From contig JAAFIG010000005.1 of the NCBI GenBank assembly GCA_013298595.1, forward strand, positions 97,544 through 161,543: a stretch of 64,000 nt of DNA. The letters are read 5' to 3'. The notes beneath the pieces were generated by a model. The model searched no databases, was not told the origin of the DNA, and was given only the letters and a program-made list of their open reading frames with translations. Position numbers and translations under genes: made by a program. Below are positions 50,685 to 61,102 of this stretch, in pieces (the stretch's first letter is position 1; every line of letters begins with the position of its first letter). This DNA comes from Deinococcales bacterium (lineage in GTDB: Bacteria; Deinococcota; Deinococci; Deinococcales; JAAFIG01).

Positions 50685-51677
50685 TTACGCTCCTGATGGT
50701 TCGATCAGCACTTTGCCTGTGCTGGCGCGGGAGAACACAAAATCAAAAGCTTTACCAGCCGTCTCGAGACTGAATACTTCGCCAACTTGTGGTTTGGCTT
50801 TGCCACTCTCGAGTAAGGGGTAAATAAATTGGCTGGCTGCAATCATTTCAGCACTGTTGCCCATAAATGGGGTTAACCAAACTCCAATCACCGATACATT
50901 TTTTTTCATTAACATGGTTGGGTTGAGTTCGGCACTTTCGCGGCTGGCATTGCCAATCACCATCACCCGACCTAAGTTATTCATGACACTTAATCGATCA
51001 GAAAAACCATGTCCACCAGCCACAGACAAGTACACATCCACACCATTTGGGGCAAACTCGAGAATTTTTTGTCGCAACTCTGAGTCATCACCAAGAAATG
51101 TTGCATCGGCACCTAGGCTTTTGGCAAGCTCGAGTTTAGCGGTACTCGAAGCAGTAGCAATCACCGTGCAGTTCATGGCTTTTGCTAGTTGAATACTGGC
51201 GGTACCCAGTGCACCAGCAGCAGCTTCGACCCAAACCACTTCTTTTTCTTGGACTCGACCGAGGGTTTTTAAGGCAAAGTACGCGGTGTAAAACGATACT
51301 GGTAAAGCCGCCGCTTCTCGACCATTCAGATTCGCTGGGATAGGTAAGCAAGCTGCGGCTTGAACCGTGGCATACTCGGCAAAAGCACCGCTGCCACCAA
51401 GGGCTGCCACCAATTGCCCTTCTTTAAGGTGTGTCACACCTTCGCCTACGGCTGCTACAACGCCGCTGAATTCCATACCCGGTGTGTAAGGCGTGCGTGT
51501 GCGGGTTAAGTACTCGCCACGAACTGCCAGAATATCGGCAAAGTTCAAGCCCACACTCGAGACTTTTAACAATACCTGCCCTTTGCGAACGCTTGGCACA
51601 GGAATGGTTTGCACTTGCAAAACCTCGGGTCCGCCGAGTTCTTGCACAACGATGGCTTTCATGGATTCTGGAATCAC
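50685..51677 (-). CDS. Zinc-independent quinone oxidoreductase (MDR superfamily)
   Basis: A ~330-aa medium-chain dehydrogenase/reductase of the NADPH:quinone reductase type. It lacks structural-zinc cysteines and has GMEFSGVVAAVGEG, VEAAAGALGTASIQLAKAM (cofactor loop) and the C-terminal GKVLIEPSG. Start: a GTG at 51677 lies 5 nt from TAAGCT (leaderless); an ATG at 51662 would give the more usual MKAIVV start. First gene of an operon with the PH, SDR and DUF559 genes. Confidence 0.9.
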   Translation of the reverse strand: MIPESMKAIVVQELGGPEVLQVQTIPVPSVRKGQVLLKVSSVGLNFADILAVRGEYLTRTRTPYTPGMEFSGVVAAVGEGVTHLKEGQLVAALGGSGAFAEYATVQAAACLPIPANLNGREAAALPVSFYTAYFALKTLGRVQEKEVVWVEAAAGALGTASIQLAKAMNCTVIATASSTAKLELAKSLGADATFLGDDSELRQKILEFAPNGVDVYLSVAGGHGFSDRLSVMNNLGRVMVIGNASRESAELNPTMLMKKNVSVIGVWLTPFMGNSAEMIAASQFIYPLLESGKAKPQVGEVFSLETAGKAFDFVFSRASTGKVLIEPSGA

Positions 51678-51779
51678 ACCTTAGCTTAGCACTTTGCGTT
51701 TTCTCAGTTGCTTGTGCGGTTTCTCATGACTGTACAAGGCAGACTGCGTTTAGCATGAACAAGCAAGACGGAGGTTCTT

Positions 51780-53168
51780 ATGCGTTGGTTACTGCTTCTT
51801 CCATTGGTGGCATGTGGTGTTTTTGCGGTGCAAAGCGCACCGACAACACCCGCTAAAAAACTCCTCGAGTTCGGTTGGGATAAACCTCGCCCCGCGCAAC
51901 TCACCACGGCGCAACTCGAGCAAAGTGTTTTTGATGGTGTGGTGTTTAGAAATGGTGCTTCGGATACCATCATTCAACCCGAGCCTCTGCCCGTGTCGGT
52001 ATTTGACCAAGATATTGCTCATTTGCAAAAAATAAAGTCAAAAAAACTCGAGAATAGTTTTATGTTGTTAAATGTTAATGCTGCTGCTTGGGATTGGTTT
52101 AATGATGCAACGTGGGCGGTGGCAGAGGCAAATTTAGCGCAGATGGCTCGAGTGGCAAAACAAGGTGGTTTGCGGGGCATTTTGTTTGACCCCGAGGTTT
52201 ACCAATTTGATTTGTGGGCATATCAATCGCAAGCCCAGAAATCCAAGTATTCGTTTGCCCAATTTGAATCTAAAATGCGGCAACGAGGTGCTTCGCTGAT
52301 GCGAGCCTACGAGCGCGAGTACCCTGGGATCACCTTGCTGTTCTTATATGCTTTTGCGGCTTTTGAACTGCCTGAAAATGCCACTTATGAATCGGCGCAT
52401 GCCGCCCTCGAGACAGATGGCAGCCTTGGTTTGTTTGCTTCGTTCCTTGAGGGGATGCTGGAGGCTGCTTCGGATCAAGCTGTTTTAATTGATGGTAACG
52501 AACCTTCGTATTACTATTTGCGTGGTACAGATTTCGATGATGCTCGAAAGTATTCGCTCGAGACGGCGCAAATAATGGTTGCGCCTGCGTTACGTGCCAA
52601 GTATCAAAAGCAAATGCGTTTCTCCAACGCTGTCTACATGGATGGAGTGATGAACCTCTGGGATAGTGCCAGATTCTTTGGGTATTACTTAAAAAACAAT
52701 ACCGAACGTGGTCAGTTAATCACCCACAACGTTTATCATGGTTTACGCACCACTGATGAATTTGTTTGGGTGTACGGCGAGAACATGGACTGGTGGAAAC
52801 GTACTGCTAACAATGGTGTGGATTTTGCCGAACTCGAGAACCCCTTAAAACAAGGTTTGCTCGAGTTTAGAGCGGGCGCTTTAACCACCAATCCTAGTGC
52901 CGCCATTGCGCTTGCCAAAACAGCTTTTGATGCTCGAGTTAACATCGGTGGGGATATTCGAGGAAAAGCTGGGCTGAAAATAGATTTTGGTGCCTTAAAA
53001 AATCATTGTGGCACGTGGAACAATGCTCAGCGTTGGAGTTGTACACAACGTGGAGGCTCGAGTTTTACGATCACGCCAACAGCAGCTAATACCACTTTTG
53101 ACCCACCAAGCAAAACGTACACCAATGTGACTAAGGACAATTGGAGTTCGCATTTCACAGCCAAGTAA
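51780..53168 (+). CDS. Large secreted protein, probable glycoside hydrolase-like barrel, unknown
   Basis: A 462-aa protein with a signal peptide (residues 1-18; ACG at 11-13 resembles a lipobox). The mature protein is rich in Trp/Tyr/Phe, with LRGILFDPEVYQFDLWAY, PGITLLFLYAF, LIDGNEPSYYYL and TDEFVWVYGENMDWW. These acidic/aromatic strand ends are reminiscent of TIM-barrel glycosidases. I cannot assign a family. SD ACGGAGG before the ATG. Monocistronic. Confidence 0.7.
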   Translation: MRWLLLLPLVACGVFAVQSAPTTPAKKLLEFGWDKPRPAQLTTAQLEQSVFDGVVFRNGASDTIIQPEPLPVSVFDQDIAHLQKIKSKKLENSFMLLNVNAAAWDWFNDATWAVAEANLAQMARVAKQGGLRGILFDPEVYQFDLWAYQSQAQKSKYSFAQFESKMRQRGASLMRAYEREYPGITLLFLYAFAAFELPENATYESAHAALETDGSLGLFASFLEGMLEAASDQAVLIDGNEPSYYYLRGTDFDDARKYSLETAQIMVAPALRAKYQKQMRFSNAVYMDGVMNLWDSARFFGYYLKNNTERGQLITHNVYHGLRTTDEFVWVYGENMDWWKRTANNGVDFAELENPLKQGLLEFRAGALTTNPSAAIALAKTAFDARVNIGGDIRGKAGLKIDFGALKNHCGTWNNAQRWSCTQRGGSSFTITPTAANTTFDPPSKTYTNVTKDNWSSHFTAK

Positions 53169-53192
53169 GGTTTTAAGCCGTAGACTGTAACT

Positions 53193-55070
53193 GTGATTGG
53201 TTCTGAGATTCTGCATTATAAGATTATGCGTAAACTAGGCGCAGGTGGTATGGGCGTTGTTTATGAAGCGCTTGACACCAAACTCGAGCGTAGTGTTGCC
53301 CTAAAATTCCTGACCGATGGCTTAACCCATAATCCGCAAGCCATGCAGCGTTTTGAGCGCGAAGCCAAAGCTGTCTCGAGATTAGATCACCCTAATATTG
53401 GCGCGGTTTTTGCTCTCGAGCAAACGGATGACCAAACGTTTTTAGCCATGGCAATGTACCAAGGTCAAACGCTTGCCGAACGAATTGCACAAGGTAATGT
53501 GCCTTTGTACGAGGGTTTACGGATTGCTCTCGAAATGGCTCGAGGTTTAGAACATGCTCATGGGCAAGGTGTGATTCACCGAGATATCAAACCAGCCAAT
53601 ATCTTTTTAGCACGAATGCCAAATAGTACAGAGATCATTAAAATTCTTGATTTTGGCTTAGCTCGGCTTGATGATGCCAGCAGGCAATTAACCCGTCCTG
53701 GTGCAACTACTGGCACTTTGTTGTATATGGCTCCCGAGCAGTTATCAGGCAAAGCCGATGCCTTAACTGATACTTGGGCATGGGCAGCCGTGACATACGA
53801 GATGTTAGCGGGGCGCACACCATTTAACGTGGATGGTATTGGTGCTTTGCTGAACGCTATTCTCAATGGGGTACCTGCACCACTCGAGGAATACCGCACC
53901 GATTTACCTAAAATTCTGACCGATGTTGTCATGCAAAGCCTTGCTAAAAACCCGCTCGAGCGTCCGCAAAGTATGAACTTGATTGTGCAACAACTCGAGA
54001 GTTTAGTCAGTGGGGAACGCTTTATTGCCAGTACTCAAAACGCGGTTGTTTCGTTACTCGAGCCGCTTCATAAACCAGTAGCAGCCGAATCGTTCGTGCC
54101 AGCCATTCAAGACTCGGTTTTTTTTCAGAACCCCTCGAGCTGGGATAGCCAAAAAACGGCAATAGATGCAACAGCCTCGAGTCCGATGATCGAAACTACA
54201 GATGAACGTGTGGTGATTAACATTCCAAAAAAACGTCGTCCGTGGATTTTTGCAGCCATTGCTGTGCCTATGCTTGCCATTGCCATATGGTTGATTGTGC
54301 CAAAAAATCCGCCACTCGAGCAGTGTGAACCACTCAACAACACAGGTGCCATGCTTGACACTGCCATTAAATGGTCTGCGCCACTGATTCCACTCGAGAA
54401 CTGCGGTTCGTTCGGCTATGGGCGTGGCAGTGCACTGGCACAATATGCGGGGGCTAGTGAAGTTAAACGGCAGGTTTTGGCTTTGTTACCCGGCACCGTT
54501 TTGGTTGCCGATGCGGTGCAATACTCGAGCGACAGCATCATGCGATCCATGCTTGGTGTCAAAGGAATTGCTACACAAAATTCAAGTTATCAAGGCAGTG
54601 GTACGCAATTTCTGATTAGCAAAAATAAGCACTTGACAGCACTGTACCCCTCGTATTTGGATAGTGGCACCAGTGGTGAAGCGGTGACATTGGCGGCTCG
54701 AGAAGCCAGCAAAAGTTTTTTTGTACTCAATGTCTTTCAAGTAGACGAAACCGATACGGAAATTCAGCGTTTAGATGTAACCACCTCAGATGAGCATTCA
54801 CAGAATTTTGTTGGTGCGTTATTTGCAGGCAAAACAGCTGTCTTTTTAGGAATTGGGAAAAACCCGAGCAGCAGTAATTTTAATGTCAACGTACCACCAA
54901 ACATCACGCGGTACATCATCGCTGGTTTACCATCGGGCAAAAGTTACGACATGGTATTTGAACCTGACCGAGGTTGGAATTACATCACTTTAAAACCCGG
55001 TAAAAGCGGTACGGTCAACAGTGCTGGGGTGTTAGTGCTCGGTGAAGCCATGCCAAAACTGCGTCGTTAA
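53193..55070 (+). CDS. Transmembrane Ser/Thr protein kinase (PknB-like)
   Basis: A 625-aa membrane kinase. Residues 8-270 are the kinase domain: [11 protein letters not shown] (P-loop), Lys38, HRDIKPAN (catalytic Asp131), DFG (153-155) and APEQL. The juxtamembrane region is ~280-345, one TM helix is ~351-370 and a ~250-residue extracytoplasmic sensor with Cys residues follows. No PASTA repeats are seen. The GTG start is 6 nt from TAGACT (leaderless). The conserved D-x-W-x-x-G subdomain reads DTWAWA. Its 3' end overlaps the convergent macro-domain gene by 4 bp. Confidence 0.92.
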   Translation: MIGSEILHYKIMRKLGAGGMGVVYEALDTKLERSVALKFLTDGLTHNPQAMQRFEREAKAVSRLDHPNIGAVFALEQTDDQTFLAMAMYQGQTLAERIAQGNVPLYEGLRIALEMARGLEHAHGQGVIHRDIKPANIFLARMPNSTEIIKILDFGLARLDDASRQLTRPGATTGTLLYMAPEQLSGKADALTDTWAWAAVTYEMLAGRTPFNVDGIGALLNAILNGVPAPLEEYRTDLPKILTDVVMQSLAKNPLERPQSMNLIVQQLESLVSGERFIASTQNAVVSLLEPLHKPVAAESFVPAIQDSVFFQNPSSWDSQKTAIDATASSPMIETTDERVVINIPKKRRPWIFAAIAVPMLAIAIWLIVPKNPPLEQCEPLNNTGAMLDTAIKWSAPLIPLENCGSFGYGRGSALAQYAGASEVKRQVLALLPGTVLVADAVQYSSDSIMRSMLGVKGIATQNSSYQGSGTQFLISKNKHLTALYPSYLDSGTSGEAVTLAAREASKSFFVLNVFQVDETDTEIQRLDVTTSDEHSQNFVGALFAGKTAVFLGIGKNPSSSNFNVNVPPNITRYIIAGLPSGKSYDMVFEPDRGWNYITLKPGKSGTVNSAGVLVLGEAMPKLRR

Positions 55071-55576
55071 TGCTTTCCAACCAATACCTGTTCGAGTTTC
55101 TTTCCATAAATATCTTCGGTTGTTTTATCAAATGTTACAAAAATAATGCGCTCCAAATTGACTGAAAACTCAAGCACTGTTTGCACAGCGATTTCGGCTG
55201 CCAGCTCAGGTGGGAATCGGTAAATGCCTGTGCTAATGGCAGGAAAGGCAATGCTGGTCAATTGTTTTTGTACGGCAATCTCGAGTGAATTCCGATAACA
55301 AGACTCGAGTAAGACCATTTCGTTGTTTGTTCCACCATTCCACACGGGTCCAACAGTGTGGATAATCCATTTGGCAGGCAGGTTGTACCCTTTGGTAATT
55401 TTAGCTTGACCAGTTTTGCAACCACCCAGTAAGCGGCACTCGTGGACTAATTCTTTGCCTGCTGCTCGGTGAATTGCGCCGTCTACACCACTGCCACCCA
55501 ATAAACTCGAGTTAGCAGCATTGACAATTGCATCAACAGCCAGTTTTGTAATATCACCATGCCAAACCTCAAGCAT
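55067..55576 (-). CDS. Macro-domain ADP-ribose hydrolase
   Basis: A 169-aa MacroD-type protein: [34 protein letters not shown] at the N-terminus, HTVGPVW and [12 protein letters not shown]. Such enzymes remove ADP-ribose from proteins or deacetylate O-acetyl-ADP-ribose. It overlaps the KTSC gene by 1 bp, so it is co-translated. Third gene of the mcm operon. Confidence 0.95.
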   Translation of the reverse strand: MLEVWHGDITKLAVDAIVNAANSSLLGGSGVDGAIHRAAGKELVHECRLLGGCKTGQAKITKGYNLPAKWIIHTVGPVWNGGTNNEMVLLESCYRNSLEIAVQKQLTSIAFPAISTGIYRFPPELAAEIAVQTVLEFSVNLERIIFVTFDKTTEDIYGKKLEQVLVGKH

Positions 55577-55848
55577 TAGCGTTTGCGTTTCTTACCGAGG
55601 TTCTCTTCTGTGTATTCGCCAATAATAAAGCTATTCATATAACTGCCTTGGGAATCAGACTCGAGTAATTCCTTAAAAACCCGAAAAGGTACATCGTGGT
55701 ATGCCCAACGAGCACCGCTGGTAAACCAAGCCTCGAGTATTTTGCTTTCTGGGTTGTACTTAACAGCACTGAGCATACTTGAGTCAACTTCGATTAACTT
55801 GTTAAGAATGGCGATATCTTCGGTTGTTGGAATCAAATCTTGTGTCAT
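55576..55848 (-). CDS. KTSC-domain protein
   Basis: A 90-aa protein whose central part matches the KTSC domain: [43 protein letters not shown] and GSYMNSFI. The domain occurs alone or attached to lysyl-tRNA synthetases; function unknown. It sits between MCM and the macro-domain gene. Confidence 0.9.
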   Translation of the reverse strand: MTQDLIPTTEDIAILNKLIEVDSSMLSAVKYNPESKILEAWFTSGARWAYHDVPFRVFKELLESDSQGSYMNSFIIGEYTEENLGKKRKR

Positions 55849-55857
55849 ATATGCTCC

Positions 55858-57354
55858 TTAAAATTCTGGGCGGTACTCGCCCCAAAGTTTGCGTAACACA
55901 CCACAAACCTCGCCGAGGGTGGCTTTGGCACGAAAGGCATTCATGACGATTGGAAATAAATTCTCGGTACTTAAAGCAGCTAGTCTGAGTTGCTCGAGAG
56001 CAGTATTGGTCGTGGTTTGATCTCGAGCAGCTTTGTAGGCTGCTAGTTGCGCTAAGCGCTGATTTTCGCCGTCTGGGTTGATGATTTGAATCGGTACACT
56101 CGAGGTCTCCAAACTTTGGAATTTATTGACACCAACAACAATGCGTGTATTTTGTTCGATGTCTTTTTGGAACCGATAGGCAGCTTCTTCGATTTCGTTT
56201 TGAATAAAGCCTGCTTCGATAGCTGCCACACTACCACCAAGGTTTTCGATTTGCTCGAGAATATGGAGTGCTTCTTGCTCGAGGGTATCGGTGAGGTTTT
56301 CGATGTAATAACTGCCACCAAGTGGGTCTGGTTCGGCAGTCACACCACTTTCAAATGCCAGCACTTGTTGGGTGCGAAGGGCGAGTTTGGCACTGCTTTC
56401 GGTGGGTAAACCAAGGGCTTCATCAAAAGCATTGGTGTGCAAACTTTGTGTACCACCAAAAACAGCTGCGAGGGCTTGATAGGCTGTACGAATGATATTT
56501 ACCTCAGGTTGTTGTGCGGTTAAGGTACTGCCACCTGTTTGTGTATGAAAACGTAACATCCACGATTTAGGATTCTGGGCACCAAATTCGGTTTTAGCAA
56601 TGTCTGCCCACATGCGCCGAGCAGCCCTAAATTTAGCCGTCTCCTCGAGAATATTGTTATGACAAGCAAAGAAAAAACTTAGTCGCGGTGCGAATTCGTC
56701 TAAGCTTAAATCTTGCTCGAGAGCAGCTCGGACATAGGCTTTGGCATTTGCCAATGTAAAAGCAATTTCTTGAGCCGCTGTGCTACCAGCTTCGCGGATA
56801 TGATACCCACTGATGCTGATGGTATTCCATTTGGGAATGTGATTGGCGCAAAAAGCAAAAGTATCGGTGATTAAACGCATACTTTGCCGAGGTGGGTAAA
56901 TATAGGTGCCTCTGGCGATGTATTCTTTCAGAATGTCGTTTTGAATAGTGCCACCAATTTGCGCTAAACTGACACCTTGGCTTTCGGCAACCAGTGCGTA
57001 CAAAGCCAGTAACATCATGGCTGGGGCATTAATGGTCATGCTGGTAGTAACTTCAGATAATGGAATATCTTTAAATAAGCGTTGCATATCCTCGAGTGTG
57101 GCAATACTGACACCAACTCGTCCGACTTCACCTCGAGCCAGTGCGTCATCTGGATCTAAACCAAGTTGGGTTGGTAAGTCAAAAGCAACCGATAAACCTG
57201 TTGTGCCTTGGGATAATAAGTATTGATACCGCGCGTTGCTTTCTTCGGCGCTACCAAAACCAGCGTATTGGCGCATTGTCCAAGCTCTGGATTTGTACAT
57301 ATCGGAGTGAATGCCTCGAGTAAACGGGTATTGCCCTGCTTTTAAGGTGTTCAT
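55858..57354 (-). CDS. Methylmalonyl-CoA mutase catalytic subunit (no B12 domain)
   Basis: A 498-aa mutase catalytic chain interconverting methylmalonyl-CoA and succinyl-CoA with adenosylcobalamin. It has the family signatures [61 protein letters not shown] and [16 protein letters not shown]. It stops before the usual C-terminal cobalamin domain, so a separate small subunit is needed and is not in the window. ATG 57354 is 6 nt from TATGAT, which sets the start and rules out an upstream GTG. The downstream KTSC and macro genes are in the same operon. Confidence 0.95.
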   Translation of the reverse strand: MNTLKAGQYPFTRGIHSDMYKSRAWTMRQYAGFGSAEESNARYQYLLSQGTTGLSVAFDLPTQLGLDPDDALARGEVGRVGVSIATLEDMQRLFKDIPLSEVTTSMTINAPAMMLLALYALVAESQGVSLAQIGGTIQNDILKEYIARGTYIYPPRQSMRLITDTFAFCANHIPKWNTISISGYHIREAGSTAAQEIAFTLANAKAYVRAALEQDLSLDEFAPRLSFFFACHNNILEETAKFRAARRMWADIAKTEFGAQNPKSWMLRFHTQTGGSTLTAQQPEVNIIRTAYQALAAVFGGTQSLHTNAFDEALGLPTESSAKLALRTQQVLAFESGVTAEPDPLGGSYYIENLTDTLEQEALHILEQIENLGGSVAAIEAGFIQNEIEEAAYRFQKDIEQNTRIVVGVNKFQSLETSSVPIQIINPDGENQRLAQLAAYKAARDQTTTNTALEQLRLAALSTENLFPIVMNAFRAKATLGEVCGVLRKLWGEYRPEF

Positions 57355-57430
57355 TTGCGTATCATAGCGCACTCGGCAAACCGTACTTTGGACTGAATCT
57401 TTTTAATACAAACCCTCGTATACTAAGAAT

Positions 57431-58162
57431 ATGAAACGATTCCTTGGGTTATTGTTGATGTCCGCCGTTTTGATCAGTTGTAACTTGCCTGACCCGCAAG
57501 AAGCTGCTCGTTTACAAACCGAGAATGAAAGTCTTAAAACGCAACTCGAGACAATCAGTCAAGAACGAGACGCAGCTGTAACTGAACGTGATGATTTACG
57601 GGCACGACTCGAGCAAATTCGTAAAGCCTTGGAGAATTTACCAAGTGTCAATAAAGCACCAGATTCCAGCGCTTCTGTTCCAAGTACACCTGACTCGAGT
57701 GTCACCCCAGAAACACCAGACTCGAATACTGTTCCCGTTGCGCCAGATGCAAGTACACCATCAATACCTGAGAAAAAACCTGTCATGCCAGACTCGAGTG
57801 AGACACCAGATACAACACTTCCTGAAACACCTGCTTCGCCTGAAGTAATGGGTGTTACACCTGAAACACCAGCTGCTCCTGACGCGACCAAAACGCCAGA
57901 CTCAAGCAAAACGCCAGATTCAACTATCAGCGCTGTTGAGCAGTTGCGAACATATGCTGATAATGTCTTAGGTGCTGCACAGAATTTTAAAGCCCAAACC
58001 AAACAAGAAGCGCCAACAAATTGCGCTGCTGGTTATGCAGCTGGTGCGTACCGTGTTCAACAGAGCCTCGAGTTAAAAGAATGCAAAGTGATTACCGATG
58101 CCAATGGCGATTACCGTGTTGAAGCTCGAGATGCAGCAGGCAACAGTATTAGTATTCCATAG
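57431..58162 (+). CDS. Lipoprotein with coiled coil and Pro/Asp/Ser repeat linker
   Basis: A 243-aa surface lipoprotein: a signal with lipobox LISC (Cys17), a coiled coil (~25-68, ENESLKTQLETISQERDAAV), a disordered linker of TPDSS/TPETP-type repeats (~74-165) and a small C-terminal domain with two Cys. Possibly a cell-envelope spacer or adhesin; family not recognised. TATACT 6 nt before ATG (leaderless). Confidence 0.78.
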   Translation: MKRFLGLLLMSAVLISCNLPDPQEAARLQTENESLKTQLETISQERDAAVTERDDLRARLEQIRKALENLPSVNKAPDSSASVPSTPDSSVTPETPDSNTVPVAPDASTPSIPEKKPVMPDSSETPDTTLPETPASPEVMGVTPETPAAPDATKTPDSSKTPDSTISAVEQLRTYADNVLGAAQNFKAQTKQEAPTNCAAGYAAGAYRVQQSLELKECKVITDANGDYRVEARDAAGNSISIP

Positions 58163-58188
58163 TGTTGTCACTAAGGTAGTACCAACTT

Positions 58189-58221
58189 CATACCTCGAGA
58201 ACCTCGTATGCTCGAGGTATG
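58189..58221 (+). promoter_or_regulatory. Inverted repeat over the chromate transporter start codon
   Basis: CATACCTCGAG (58189-58199) and CTCGAGGTATG (58211-58221) are perfect 11-bp arms. The right arm overlaps the leaderless -10 (TATGCT, 58207-58212) and ends on the ATG itself. A repressor site or a hairpin occluding the start codon. Confidence 0.65.
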
Positions 58222-58755
58222 AACATTTCTACACTTGAAATCTTCAAGGCATTTTTACTGATTGGTGCAACCAGTTTTGGTGGCGGTGGCAGTGCCCATG
58301 TGCAATACCACCTTGTTGAACGCTTAAAATGGCTGAGTCTTGAAGAATACCTCGAGTGCTACAGCATGGTACAAACCCTGCCAGGACCAACCTTCTCAAA
58401 CCTCTGTACGCACAGCGCGGCGCGGCTGAAAGGTTGGCGCGGAGGCATCGCGGCAGTACTCGGTGTTAACTTACCGGGCTTTCTGATGATCCTCACCCTT
58501 GCAGCCCTGTACTCGAGTTTGACCATTCAACCCAGTTGGCTGGTAGGATTCCTCAAAGGCGTTGCGATTGCTGCTGTGGCTATCTCAATCATTGCACTGG
58601 CTCGAGTTGCCCCAGCCGCCATGCGAGCCAAATTCAGTTGGTTACTGGCAGCAGCAGCTTTTATTGCCAATGCCATACTACATATCAACATTTTACTGGT
58701 TTTAATTGTGCTTGTACCCATTGGTATGACCCTCGAGTGGCGCAACCATGCTTGA
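58219..58755 (+). CDS. chrA: Chromate transporter family, N-terminal half subunit
   Basis: A 178-aa membrane protein of the CHR family: SFGGGGSAHVQYHLVERLKWLS, MVQTLPGPTFSNLCTH and PGFLMILTLAALY. Encoded as a half-size protein; the second half follows with an 8-bp overlap, so they probably form a heterodimer. Exports chromate or imports/exports related anions. Confidence 0.9.
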   Translation: MNISTLEIFKAFLLIGATSFGGGGSAHVQYHLVERLKWLSLEEYLECYSMVQTLPGPTFSNLCTHSAARLKGWRGGIAAVLGVNLPGFLMILTLAALYSSLTIQPSWLVGFLKGVAIAAVAISIIALARVAPAAMRAKFSWLLAAAAFIANAILHINILLVLIVLVPIGMTLEWRNHA

Positions 58756-59266
58756 ACTTTTTCTCGAGTTTTTGCGATTTGGTGCACTCAGTATTGGTGG
58801 CGGATTTGCGTTACTCTCCGAAATTAAACGAATTTTAGTTGTAGAACGTGCATGGCTTCCAGCTCACGTTTTTGTGGATGGCTGGAGTTTAGGACAATTT
58901 GTACCTGGACCAAATATGCTCTGCATGGCATTTTACGGTTTCCAAATTCATGGCATTTTTGGTGCAATGCTCGCATGGCTTGGAATGTTTGCCCCAGGGA
59001 TTATCTCGAGCATTGCTGCAGCTAAGGCGTGGCAGCAAATCAAAGATGCGCTATGGGCAAAAACTTTTCGTGCCACGCTTTTACCAATTGGCTTTGGATT
59101 TGGGGCAGGTGGTGTTTACACACTGGCAAAAGTCAGCCTCTCGAGTTTACTGGCAGTGGTGCTTGTATTGGTTCTCGCTGCGCTTTTACAAAGCAAACGA
59201 TTCAACCCAATGACTGTGGTTTTTCTTGGCGGATTGATTGGCATTATTACCCATTTTTGGTTATAA
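58748..59266 (+). CDS. chrA: Chromate transporter family, C-terminal half subunit
   Basis: A 172-aa CHR half protein: LSIGGGFALLSEIKRILV, GQFVPGPNMLCMAFYGFQIHG, and a hydrophobic C-terminal half. Same fold as the preceding subunit (two-gene CHR type). Translationally coupled to it. Confidence 0.9.
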   Translation: MLELFLEFLRFGALSIGGGFALLSEIKRILVVERAWLPAHVFVDGWSLGQFVPGPNMLCMAFYGFQIHGIFGAMLAWLGMFAPGIISSIAAAKAWQQIKDALWAKTFRATLLPIGFGFGAGGVYTLAKVSLSSLLAVVLVLVLAALLQSKRFNPMTVVFLGGLIGIITHFWL

Positions 59267-59292
59267 GAAAGTACGAATCTCGAATAGAACAA

Positions 59293-60567
59293 TTACTTCA
59301 AACCGCTTCGGGCAACACCTGCAATAAATTGTTTTTGGGCAATTAAAAACCCAAAAATAATTGGGGTAATCACTAGCAAACTGGCTGCCATTAATTGCCC
59401 ATAATTGCTGCCTGCTTCACCAATAAAACTTTGTAAACCAACTTGTAAAGTACGCATTTCGGTTTTGCTGGTGACAATAATGGGCCAGAGCAACGAATTC
59501 CAAGAACCCAGAAAACTAAAAATACCAAAAGTGACAAGTCCAGGCACTGCTAATGGTAAAGCAATACGAATTAATTGTGTGCCATACCCCGCACCATCAA
59601 TCCGAGCAGCTTCAAAAAGTTCGTTAGGCAAACTTAAAAAGAATTGCCGTAATAAAAAAATACCAAACACACTGGCAATCCAAGGCACAATCAAACCAGG
59701 GTAAGAATCGAGCCAACCAAGTTTAAAGACAGTCACAAAATTAGGTACTAGCAACATCTCACCAGGAATGACGAGGCTCGAGAGAATAGCGGCAAAAACC
59801 ACATCTTTGCCCCAAAAAGGAATTTTGGCAAAGGCAAAAGCAGCCAATGTCACCACAATCATGCCTAAAAAAACTTGTGAAACTGCCAAAATGACACTAT
59901 TCAAAAAATACTGACCAAAAGGAGCTACTCGCAAAGCATCACGGTAATTCTCGAGCACATAGCCAAGAAAACCAGGGGCAACATTGCTCCATTCATAAAT
60001 TTGTCCAGTGTCACTTCTCGAGCTTTTATCGGCAGGTAAAGTTGTAGAAAGTAATTTCATACTATCTGGCACTGTTATTTTTAATGGTACTTTTAACTCA
60101 AGTTGATCGCCCGTATTTTTGATTTTAATGACCCAAACATTGTTACTTTGTGATTCGACACGAACTTGCCGTGGGTCAGAACTGGTTGTGCTCGAGCCAA
60201 ACAAAAACGAATTGGTATTACTACGCGAATCTGATGGGACTTCGGCTAAAAGTGCTCCTTTGCTATCCGTTGTTACACGAACCTCAAGCAAAATTTCTTT
60301 ACCAGCAGCTAAACCGCCCCAAGTACCATCGCCGCCTTGACCACCAAGGTTTTGGGCTGCTCCCCAATTGATTGGATTCAGCCGCTGAGGGAACCAAACA
60401 GGTGTGGCTTGTAAACTTTCTTGTTGACTTTGAAAACTGGTGATCAACATCCAAAGAAATGGAAATGCCATCAGCACACTGCCAAAAATCAGAATGCTAT
60501 ACAATCCGACTCGCGCTAGCATTGCTTGAGGAGTTTGACGCATTTGACGAAAAGAAGGCGAAGCCAT
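59293..60567 (-). CDS. Sugar ABC permease (MalG type) with large extracytoplasmic insertion
   Basis: A 424-aa permease, 140 residues longer than normal. TM1 is ~22-45, then a ~140-residue soluble insertion (~70-210, Ser/Gly-rich with SSTTSSDPRQVRVESQSNN), then five more TM segments and the EAA loop ELFEAARIDGAGYGTQLIRIALPL. The insertion should face outside and may contact a binding protein. No partner permease, binding protein or ATPase is adjacent. ATG 60567 is 7 nt from TAAACT; an upstream TTG is rejected. Confidence 0.88.
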   Translation of the reverse strand: MASPSFRQMRQTPQAMLARVGLYSILIFGSVLMAFPFLWMLITSFQSQQESLQATPVWFPQRLNPINWGAAQNLGGQGGDGTWGGLAAGKEILLEVRVTTDSKGALLAEVPSDSRSNTNSFLFGSSTTSSDPRQVRVESQSNNVWVIKIKNTGDQLELKVPLKITVPDSMKLLSTTLPADKSSRSDTGQIYEWSNVAPGFLGYVLENYRDALRVAPFGQYFLNSVILAVSQVFLGMIVVTLAAFAFAKIPFWGKDVVFAAILSSLVIPGEMLLVPNFVTVFKLGWLDSYPGLIVPWIASVFGIFLLRQFFLSLPNELFEAARIDGAGYGTQLIRIALPLAVPGLVTFGIFSFLGSWNSLLWPIIVTSKTEMRTLQVGLQSFIGEAGSNYGQLMAASLLVITPIIFGFLIAQKQFIAGVARSGLK

Positions 60568-60590
60568 GCTTAGTAGTTTACCCGAGATTG

Positions 60591-61064
60591 TCAAGAATCA
60601 ACCAGCCGCTCCCAAATCAAATAATCCAAACCATACCAATGCTTCTTAAAAGTGGTTATAACGGTGTATCCAGCTTTCTCGAGCATTCGCGCACTAGCAG
60701 CATTACCAACTCTTGAATCACACCACGTTTTATGCACCCCTCGAGCGGCTGCGCTGGTATGAAAGGCATCAATTAACATTCCTGCAATACCATGCCCTCG
60801 AGCAGCAGGGGAGACCACCACCCATGATAACCACAACAACCCCGCCTCTTCTGAACTCGAGACCAGCACACCCAACACGGTACTTGCTTCGACAGCCAAA
60901 AAAATATTTTGTGGTGGCATTGCCAATAATTTCTCGGCAGTTAAACCTGCAATTTCCTCAGATTTTGCCCAATCAGAATAAAACGGACTCTCGAGAATCG
61001 CTTGCTCGAGTAACCGCGCGGTGGCAATGGCAAATTTTGGCTCGAGGAATTGAATCATGACCAT
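60591..61064 (-). CDS. GNAT-family N-acetyltransferase
   Basis: A 157-aa GNAT protein: LSWVVVSPAARGHGIAGMLIDAF (acetyl-CoA pyrophosphate loop) and NAASARMLEKAGYTVI. Substrate unknown. ATG 61064 is 5 nt from TACAAT on the minus strand (leaderless). Confidence 0.92.
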   Translation of the reverse strand: MVMIQFLEPKFAIATARLLEQAILESPFYSDWAKSEEIAGLTAEKLLAMPPQNIFLAVEASTVLGVLVSSSEEAGLLWLSWVVVSPAARGHGIAGMLIDAFHTSAAARGVHKTWCDSRVGNAASARMLEKAGYTVITTFKKHWYGLDYLIWERLVDS

Positions 61065-61102
61065 AATTTATTGTAAACATTACAGCGGGAAAAACGCGGT
61101 GC

